A stretch of 6,208 nt of DNA from an uncultured Selenomonadales bacterium (GTDB lineage Bacteria > Bacillota > Negativicutes > Selenomonadales > Selenomonadaceae): NCBI GenBank assembly GCA_947305445.1, contig CAMZDU010000076.1, forward strand, positions 1 to 6,208. Reading direction: 5' to 3'. This document shows, one piece after another, positions 6,053-6,208 of this stretch. Every line of letters starts with the position of its first letter. The first letter of the stretch is position 1. The notes beneath the pieces are model-generated. The model was given only the letters and a program-made list of their open reading frames with translations. It ran no database searches and was not told the DNA's origin. The translations under genes and the position numbers were made by a program.

Positions 6053-6208
6053 AAAACTTTTGGCGCGGCTTGAGATAGCCGGTCAGAAAAATTTCCTCGT
6101 CGAGAATGTGCGCCGCGATATTAACGCGCCCGTCGGCAGGCAACACGTCCTGAACTATTTGAACTTCGCCGGCATATCGCCCGAAGTTTTCGTTGTCAAT
6201 CGTCACGT
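6036..6208 (-). CDS. C-terminal end of an unidentified protein (partial)
   Basis: Of the three minus-strand frames entering from the right edge, the other two stop within the first 15 bases, while this one runs 56 codons to TAA at 6038-6036. The peptide has a coding look, with blocks such as GEVQIVQDVLPADGRV, AHILDEEIFLTGYL and a basic-aromatic tail KPRQKFSFKFV. It suggests a beta-rich domain, but I do not recognise the family. The GTG at 6206 is in frame, yet no upstream sequence is available to judge it, so this is best treated as the 3' end of a longer gene. The stop lies 46 bases before the hydrolase ATG. Confidence 0.6.
   Translation of the reverse strand, partial: VTIDNENFGRYAGEVQIVQDVLPADGRVNIAAHILDEEIFLTGYLKPRQKFSFKFV

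Overview
The window holds six protein-coding genes, four complete and two cut by the window edges, all read from the minus strand. The content suggests an anaerobic or facultative bacterium of the Firmicutes type. It has a quinone-linked anaerobic glycerol-3-phosphate dehydrogenase operon, a cobalamin-pathway methyltransferase of the CobJ/CbiH family, strong GGAGG ribosome binding sites and a secreted NlpC/P60 cell-wall hydrolase. A Negativicutes (selenomonad-like) host would fit, but that is a guess from gene content and style and no marker gene is present to settle it.

Layout, read in the direction of transcription (right to left). At 6208-6036 is the 3' end of an unidentified gene. A 46-base gap with two small inverted repeats follows. 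Next is an exported protein with a peptidoglycan-binding domain and an NlpC/P60 domain (5989-5240). After 39 bases comes cobJ/cbiH (5200-4460, TTG start), closed by a clear intrinsic terminator (4447-4408). Next is an unrecognised exported protein of 219 residues (4354-3695). A 104-base gap holds a strong sigma-70-type promoter with direct repeats, and this drives glpA (3590-1977), glpB (1980-766) and glpC (752 to the left edge).

The glpABC genes are tightly packed: glpA and glpB overlap by ATGA, and the glpC ribosome binding site begins inside the glpB stop codon. Together they encode a three-subunit enzyme that oxidises sn-glycerol 3-phosphate to dihydroxyacetone phosphate and passes electrons through FAD, FMN and iron-sulfur centres to the membrane quinone pool. 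The wall hydrolase and cobJ may share a transcript, since no terminator lies between them, although their functions are unrelated.

There is no gene-free stretch over 300 bases and no sign of mobile elements, CRISPR, tRNA or rRNA. Most of the window is ordinary metabolism. The points worth a second look are the repeat architecture of the glpA promoter, a striking excess of the octamer AAAATTTT, the lone cobJ next to a wall hydrolase, and the unknown exported protein.
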